Position numbers and translations under genes: made by a program
The notes under the pieces: generated by a model
The model's database searches: none
Seen by the model: only the letters and a program-made list of their open reading frames with translations
What the model was told of the DNA's origin: nothing
Shown here: piece after piece, positions 58,750 through 64,000 of the stretch
Position numbering within the stretch: position 1 is the first letter of the stretch
Layout: each line of letters starts with the position of its first letter
From: Toxorhynchites rutilus septentrionalis
Lineage: Eukaryota; Arthropoda; Insecta; Diptera; Culicidae
Direction: 5' to 3'
Assembly (NCBI RefSeq): GCF_029784135.1
Contig: NC_073746.1
Coordinates: 33,138,387 to 33,202,386, forward strand
Length of the DNA: 64,000 nt

Positions 58750-60053
58750 TAAAGGGTGTGTCACATCAAATTGCATCACAGAAAAAACGCTGTAGAAATT
58801 CGCCCAGTAGACCGATCCTTTTGAAAATTTTAGACAGTAAAATAAAAACTATTAAACAACTTTTGGCATTTTCTTTTTATTCATACTTCGAGCCCAAGCC
58901 CGTATGCTCGCACCTTCCTCTTTACCGCGTCCATAAGGTTCTGTACAACGTCAGGTTGTAGTTTTTTTTTGAACAGAAATCCATTTTCTCTTGAAGTCCG
59001 CCTCCGATTTGACAACTTTTGGGTTCTTCCGGAGGGCCTGCTTCATAATCGCCCAATATTTCTCTATAGGGCGAAGCTCCGGCGCGTTGGGCGGGTTCAT
59101 TTCCTTTGGCACGAAGGTGACCCCGTTGGCTTCGTACCACTCCAACACGTCCTTTGAATAGTGGCACGAAGCGAGATCCGGCCAGAAGATGGTCGGGCCC
59201 TCGTGCTGCTTCAATAGTGGTAGTAAGCGCTTCTGTAGGCACTCCTTAAGGTAAACCTGCCCGTTTACCGTGCCGGTCATCACGAAGGGGGCGCTCCGCT
59301 TTCCGCAAGAGCAGATCGCTTGCCACACCATGTACTTTTTGGCAAACTTGGATAGTTTCTGCTTGCGAATCTCCTCCGGAACGCTGAATTTGTCCTTTGC
59401 GGAGAAGAACAACAGGCCCGGCAGCTGACGAAAGTCCGCTTTGACGTAGGTTTCGTCGTCCATTACCAGGCAATGCGGCTTCGTCAGCATTTCGGTGTAC
59501 AGCTTCCGGGCTCGCGTTTTCCCCACCATGTTTTGCCTTTCGTCACGGTTAAGAGCCTTCTGAACCTTGTATGTACGCAGGCCCTCCCCCTGCTTGGTCC
59601 GCTGGACGAATGAACTTGACAAATTCAGCTTATTGACGACATCCCGGACCGAACTTCTCGGATCACGTCTAAACTGCTTAATTACGCGCTTGTGATCTTT
59701 TTCACTGACGGAGCATCCATTTTTGCCGTTCTTCACCTTCCGGTCGATGGTTAGGTTCTCGAAGTATCGTTTTAGTACTCTGCTGACCGTGGATTGGACG
59801 ATTCCCAGCATCTTACCGATGTCCCGATGTGACAACTCCGGATTCTCGAAATGAGTGCGCAGGATTAATTCACGACGCTCTTTTTCGTTCGACGACATTT
59901 TTCCAAATTTACGAAAAATTGACAGTGAAGCATGGCCAACGTGATCTATACACTCTTATCTGATTATAAAACCAAAGCTGAAAATATAATTCCTAAAAAT
60001 TAAATTTCTACAGCGTTTTTTCCGTGATGCAATTTGATGTGACACACCCTTTA
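58750..60053 (-). mobile_element. DD37E transposon, copy 3 (full length)
   Basis: 1304 bp with TA ends and the family's ~49-bp inverted termini (one internal change on the left, CACAGAAA for CACGGAAA). It inserted into the GATGGCGGC repeat region at GACTA. The transposase frame is open over its catalytic domain. Confidence 0.93.
58951..59898 (-). CDS. DD37E transposase (copy 3, catalytic core intact)
   Basis: 315 residues from the ATG at 59896-59898. The helix-turn-helix is of normal form (ELSHRDIGKMLGIVQSTVSRVLK). The catalytic set is VMDDETYVKADF, FWPDLASCHY and ELRPIEKYW with DD37E spacing. The tract at 58963-58971 has 9 T where copy 2 has 7; this shifts the frame so the protein ends ISVQKKTTT and loses the NYNLTLYRTLWTG tail. 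Whether the tail matters is unknown. Otherwise it is at least as well preserved as copy 2. Confidence 0.9.
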   Translation of the reverse strand: MSSNEKERRELILRTHFENPELSHRDIGKMLGIVQSTVSRVLKRYFENLTIDRKVKNGKNGCSVSEKDHKRVIKQFRRDPRSSVRDVVNKLNLSSSFVQRTKQGEGLRTYKVQKALNRDERQNMVGKTRARKLYTEMLTKPHCLVMDDETYVKADFRQLPGLLFFSAKDKFSVPEEIRKQKLSKFAKKYMVWQAICSCGKRSAPFVMTGTVNGQVYLKECLQKRLLPLLKQHEGPTIFWPDLASCHYSKDVLEWYEANGVTFVPKEMNPPNAPELRPIEKYWAIMKQALRKNPKVVKSEADFKRKWISVQKKTTT

Positions 60054-60510
60054 TGTATTTTGACATATTGGTGTACAAATTGAAAATCGAAAATCGAGCT
60101 AATCGTAAAAATTGTCCAATTTCAAACGCTTCTTGCTCAGTCATTTCATGATGGATTGATGAGATTTTTGCGTCAATCAATTTCGGCACTTCATAACAAT
60201 TTTTCACATTGGATAAAATAATATATGTCATGAATCCTAACGGAAATACCCACTTCTGATTGGTCAAAATTGACGACACATGCGACGGCTCATGTACTTA
60301 CCATTATTGGTCAGTTATTTCCTGATGGATTTACGAGATATTTGCATCAATCGATTTGAGCACTCCATAACAATTCATTACAATGGATAAAATAATATAT
60401 CAAATGAAACTAACTATCAAACAATAGAAAAATCTCCAAACGGAAATAACTCGTTCTGATTGGTCGAAATTGAAGATACGGAGAAATAGACATTGCAAAT
60501 ACATCAAAGT

Positions 60511-60770
60511 AGAGGGAACTTTTGTTCCCACCGAAATGTGTACCCTAACAGAGGCATCAAAACCAAGCTGCCTGGGGGAAATCGAAAATACTGCCCGGAG
60601 ACGAATGAATCGTAAGATTTAAAGTCTCTGTAAACAAAGGAAAACAAGAAGAAGAAAATACTGCCTGGGGGAAATGAAAATACGTGTTACGGGGGAGTTT
60701 TTGTTCCCACCGAAATGTGTTCCCTAATAGAGATTTCAAATTCAAGATGCCTGAGGGAATTCAGCATGTA
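60511..60770. repeat. Direct repeat of about 75 bp
   Basis: TTTTGTTCCCACCGAAATGTG with a downstream TGCCTGGGGGAAAT-like block occurs at about 60518-60600 and again at about 60697-60765. A further TACTGCCTGGGGGAAATG lies between them. The origin is unknown; it may share the CCAGGCA motif of the hairpin at 49826. Confidence 0.6.
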
Positions 60771-61507
60771 AATACCCTGGTGATCGATAGTTTAACAAAC
60801 GGCGCGCACAAATGGATAGTGCTCATTATAACTAGTGTGGACATTGCTGATTGCATACGTGCTGGAGAATAAGTTGGGAGCGATGAACGAGTGTTTTTTT
60901 TCATTTTCGTTCCAATAAGAATATTGAAGAACAATAAGAAGATTGAAGAATGATGTTTCAATGAACTGAATAGAACATATGTTGGATAGTATATAAATAA
61001 AATTTAAATTTGGAACTTTTATATTGGTTACTTTGTGAAATTTCATCTCAATGACCGATCATGCATTGTAAAACTTTTAGCACAAGTGTAGGTGTGAAAA
61101 TGTATATGGTAGCAGGTGTATGCTCTACATATCGTATTAGATGCTGTTAGTCCAATTGAAATTTGCATTGAGGCATATAACATCGTGTTCCGTTGGGTTT
61201 AAAGCAATCACTCAGAAAGTAAAAATTATAAATTAAATTACCTTTTCTCTTTCAAATATATTTTCTCTATAATAAAATAGCTTTTTTTTCTGATGAGAAA
61301 AATTGATAATTGTGTTCTATCGTAATACGCACCATCCAATGACTAATCACCATCCTTCTAACATCATCACTCGGTTGTGAACACTGGTGAAGTGAACAAA
61401 CAATACCTAACAACCAAACAAAACGGTTCTTTTCAGAGCCAACAAATCATTATCGGAGAGTTTAAAAATGTTATTCTTCAAACATATCCAAAATCAGCAT
61501 GCAACAG

Positions 61508-61663
61508 TGTGGAGGCGATCTGGCGTAGTGGTAACATCCATGCCTCTCACGCTAAAGGTCACGAGTTCAATTCTCACTCCCGACATTCTTCCAAAAATGG
61601 AAGTAAAAGTGACGAACCAGCCTAATTGAGTTGAAAATCACTATAATACAGATAAAAAAAAAA
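61508..61663 (+). mobile_element. Second tRNA-derived SINE family, complete copy
   Basis: A box CTGGCGTAGTGGTAACATCC and B box GGTCACGAGTTCAATTCTC, a short body, then a CAGATAAAAAAAAAA tail. It is flanked by CATGCAACAG at 61498-61507 and 61664-61673 (10-bp duplication). It is about 155 bp long, shorter than the Feilai-like family. Confidence 0.83.
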
Positions 61664-61732
61664 CATGCAACAGATAGCCTAACGGAATCCTACGTCAACT
61701 ATGCGGTCGTGTCTCGGGCACAATCCTCCTGT

Positions 61733-62596
61733 GACTTTTTTGCGATCCCTCAATATCGGTATCAAATGAAATGATTTGACTAATAGAATTCACTGAAGTC
61801 GCTTTTTACGCGGTGTTTGCAATTTACGAGGATTTCGGAATTTAGGCGGATTTCGATTTTCTTTTACGTACCAACCGTATTGTATTGTATCACTGATTAG
61901 TAGCTGAGAAATAAGAGGAAATACAGATATGATGATCGCAGCATACAAAAAAAAATCAGTTAATCAATTGTTAATAATGAGTTGCATTTTTAATTAATAA
62001 TCCACTGTTTGTTAGATTTTCATACGGATTTTAAAATTCACCCAGTTTTTTTTTACGCGGATTTTGGAATTCACGCGGTTTTATTTTACGCGGATTTTGG
62101 AATTTACACAGTTTTCTTTTACGCGGTTTTTGTTTACGCGGCACGTATCCCCCACATAAAAAGCGACTCCAGTGTACAGTACATCATGAAAATATTCCGA
62201 AGAAAATTAGGTGAGAAAAGACATTGGATTTTCATTATCCACAGTTAGTTGTTTCATCATATACCCCACGATTTTATTCTAGTCTCATCATTGCCCTAAA
62301 TAAATGAAGAAAAGGATGTTATAATTACTAACTGCTACTTGTCTAATTATTTTCTAGCTTTTAGTACATTAAACCGATTAACTTAAAAAGTTTTTTTTAC
62401 TTATTTCATTTTCTAGTTTTTAGTAGATTATCTGTATCATCAGTATACTTCTCTACATTTAAACCATTCAAAAACAATTTTTTTTCTTATTTTTATTTCT
62501 TACCTAACTTTCTTCGGAATATTTTCATGATGCACTGTATTCTATTTGTCAAATGATTTCATTTGATACCAATATTGAGGGGATTGCAAAAAATAC
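61733..62596. repeat. Inverted repeat interrupted by MITE
   Basis: The left arm has two parts, 61733-61790 (CAATATCGGTATCAAATGAA and on) and about 62175-62216 (CATCATGAAAATATTCCG and on). The right arm at about 62504-62596 is the inverse of these two parts joined. The MITE at 61791-62174 therefore inserted into an existing palindrome whose arms are about 95 bp. The arms contain the same GGTATCAAATGAAA motif as the GATGGCGGC units. Confidence 0.75.
61791..62174. mobile_element. ACGCGG-repeat MITE, copy 3
   Basis: The ends are CACTGAAGTCGCTTTTTACG and, from the other strand, CACTGGAGTCGCTTTTTATG. The interior has four to five repeats of TTTACGCGGATTTTGGAATT near 62045-62145 and the GCACGTATCCCC block shared with the copies at 50220 and 51113. 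Its outermost ends differ from those copies, so it is a subfamily. Confidence 0.68.
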
Positions 62597-62837
62597 ATAG
62601 TTTATCATTTTGTGGCGGCGACCTTTTCGAATTTATATTTATGTTGTTCATAGTGTAGTGTATTCTCCAAGTCAAGTCATTCATCCATTTTTTGACGGTG
62701 GCCAAGTTGAATTTTCCAAGATCATGGAATACGTAGTTTTATAATGACAGTAGAATTAAAGGTATGTTCCAAATTTCAGATCAATCAGTCAACAGGAACG
62801 GGGTCAATGTGGGACAACCCTACAAACACTCAAACAT
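62550..62837. repeat. Inverted copy of the GATGGCGGC-type repeat
   Basis: The reverse complement of the 58500-58740 segment: TTTGTGGCGGCGACC, GATCATGGAATACGTAGTTT, AATTTCAGATCAATCAGT and ACATACATACAAACA. It ends where the R1-clade sequence starts. Confidence 0.72.
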
Positions 62838-63505
62838 ACATACAAACAGGGTATGGTGGCCCTGCCTGGTTGGCGGCTCTGGAAACCCACCGAAATCGGA
62901 GGAAGCTGAACAGCACATTCCGACTCATGGCCATGCGAGTCGTCAGTGCTTATAGGACCAATTCGACAGAAGGTGTGTGTGTAATCGCCGGAATGATTCC
63001 AATCTGAATCACTCTGGTGGAAGATAGCGAGTGCTACAAGCGACGGGAAAGCAGAGGTATCCGGAAATTGATGAGAGCGGAGTCGTTGGACAAATGGCAG
63101 TATGAATGGGATACGGCAGAAAATGGTAGATGGACGTACAGGCTGATACCGGTACTTTCGACCTGGTTGAACAGGAAACACGGTGAAGTTAACTTCTACT
63201 TGACGCAGTTTCTGTCTGGACATGGCTGTTTCAGGCAATATCTACACCGGTTCGGGCACGCAGTTTCACCCCTCTGTCCGGAGTGTGGAGATATGGAGGA
63301 AACACCGGAGCACGTCGTTTTTGTCTGTCCCAGGTTCACCGAAAGGCGCGAGGGGCTGCCTGCACTTCATGTCGGGAATATTGTGGAGGAGATATGTCGC
63401 GACGAGATGATCTGGAATACCGTGAGCAGTGCAATCACACAAATCATGTCGGAGCTGCAGCGAAGGTGGAGGGCTGACCAAAGTGCTGACAACGCCCGAC
63501 GGTGA
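62838..63505 (+). pseudogene. R1-clade ORF2 C-terminus, one in-frame stop
   Basis: The frame reads YGGPAWLAALETHRNRRKLN, then LMAMRVVSAYRTNSTEGVCV, typical of R1-clade ORF2 after the RT domain. It meets a single in-frame TGA at 63005-63007 and continues in the same frame. The second part contains LTQFLSGHGCFRQYL and the CCHC motif CPECGDMEETPEHVVFVC. The stop is at 63503-63505. No RNase H is seen. Confidence 0.83.
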
Positions 63506-63549
63506 AAGGTGAACAACGGCGACGGCTGTTGCAAGAGATGGTACCTCAC

Positions 63550-63973
63550 GAGAGTAGCTGTGACGGGGTGCGCGCTATGTTGGAGGGCACCACCTAATCG
63601 GCTCTCCGCTGGGAAGAGAAATCCTGCGATGGTGACTGTGACGGGGCGCGCGTCAAGTTGGAGGGCGCTTCCTAATCGGTGCACGTCTACGTCTACGTCA
63701 GGTAAACGGATACTGCCACGGAGAACAGCAAAAGGCCTGCCTGGCAACGCCTGGCCTGGCCTGGATGGAGGATCACTGCGAACGTTTCGACGGAGCGAGC
63801 GCCTAGGAGGGCGTCATCAAATCGGTGTGTACCCCACGAGAGTTGCCGTGACGGAGTGCGCGACGGAGGTTGGAGGGCACTGCCTAATCGGCGCTCCGTT
63901 GGGAAGAGAAATCCTGTGACGAGGCGCGCGTCAAGTTGGAGGGCGCTTCCTAATCGGTTCACGTCTCGACAGG
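63550..63973 (+). repeat. Tandem repeat in the R1-type 3' untranslated region
   Basis: A compound unit at about 63550-63703 recurs at 63838-63973: GAGAGTAGCTGTGACGG, TTGGAGGGCA, CTAATCGG, then GGGAAGAGAAATCCTG, GGCGCGCGTCAAGTTGGAGG and CTTCCTAATCGGT. A third unit appears to start at about 63985. It is GC-rich, in contrast to the rest of the window. Confidence 0.8.
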
Positions 63974-64000
63974 TGAGAAACCCCGCGAGGGTGGCTGTGA

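Larger units (their letters stand above)
62838..64000 (+). mobile_element. R1-clade non-LTR retrotransposon, 3' part (runs off window)
   Basis: 5'-truncated inside the region after reverse transcriptase. It begins about 62845 directly after an ACATACATACAAACAGG tract. The coding region ends at 63505 and the 3' untranslated region continues to the window edge. One of only two confidently oriented coding elements on the plus strand. Confidence 0.82.

Noticed and set aside
1..64000. Endogenous RNA-virus fragments (flavivirus- or rhabdovirus-like), common in Aedes genomes
   Set aside because: I saw no frame with polymerase, nucleoprotein or glycoprotein motifs of such viruses. The only virus-like gene is the errantiviral env.

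Overview
The window looks like TE-dense intergenic DNA from a culicine mosquito (Aedes-like). This is an inference from the element types: DD37E Tc1/mariner-superfamily transposons, a mariner, a tRNA-Ser-primed errantivirus, RNase-H-bearing I-like retrotransposons, a tRNA-derived SINE resembling the Aedes Feilai type, and an R1-clade fragment. I found no intact host gene. The only recognisable host-derived sequence is a broken histone H3 copy near 35.6-36.0 kb.

Layout. 0-2.2 kb: a broken DD37E transposon, a TTAA-flanked MITE and a SINE. 4.67-9.79 kb: a three-level nest, in which a foldback-type element with 17-bp minisatellite inverted ends contains a diverged DD37E transposon, which contains a young LTR provirus carrying only env. 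11.2-16.8 kb: a hAT-type element interrupted by a TA-flanked MITE and two 5'-truncated non-LTR elements. 20.7-26.6 kb: a DD37E copy with an intact transposase, next to a nearly intact CR1/Jockey-type retrotransposon. 29.28-34.76 kb: an I-like retrotransposon bounded by a 13-bp target duplication, inserted in an older repeat. 35.2-36.9 kb: the histone H3 pseudogene between near-perfect 63-bp inverted repeats. 37.6-38.05 kb: an internally deleted mariner. 40.6-48.7 kb: SINEs, a second hAT copy and a 3' fragment of the I-like family. 50-54.8 kb: MITEs, a small Helitron-like element, an (AT)n tract and a long inverted-repeat element. 56.6-62.8 kb: a repeat complex built on an AAGATGGCGGC-like motif, holding a mariner and a third DD37E copy. 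62.8 kb to the end: the 3' part of an R1-clade element that runs off the window.

Exact target-site duplications allow many element borders to be set to the base, and the nesting gives relative ages. Eleven of the thirteen confidently oriented coding elements lie on the minus strand, a bias of the kind seen in uni-strand piRNA clusters. The most unusual single object is the env-only errantiviral provirus at 4996-7417. It has both LTRs (2 differences in 306 bp), a primer-binding site, a 4-bp target duplication and an open env frame, but no gag or pol, as expected if a spliced env RNA had been reverse transcribed and integrated.
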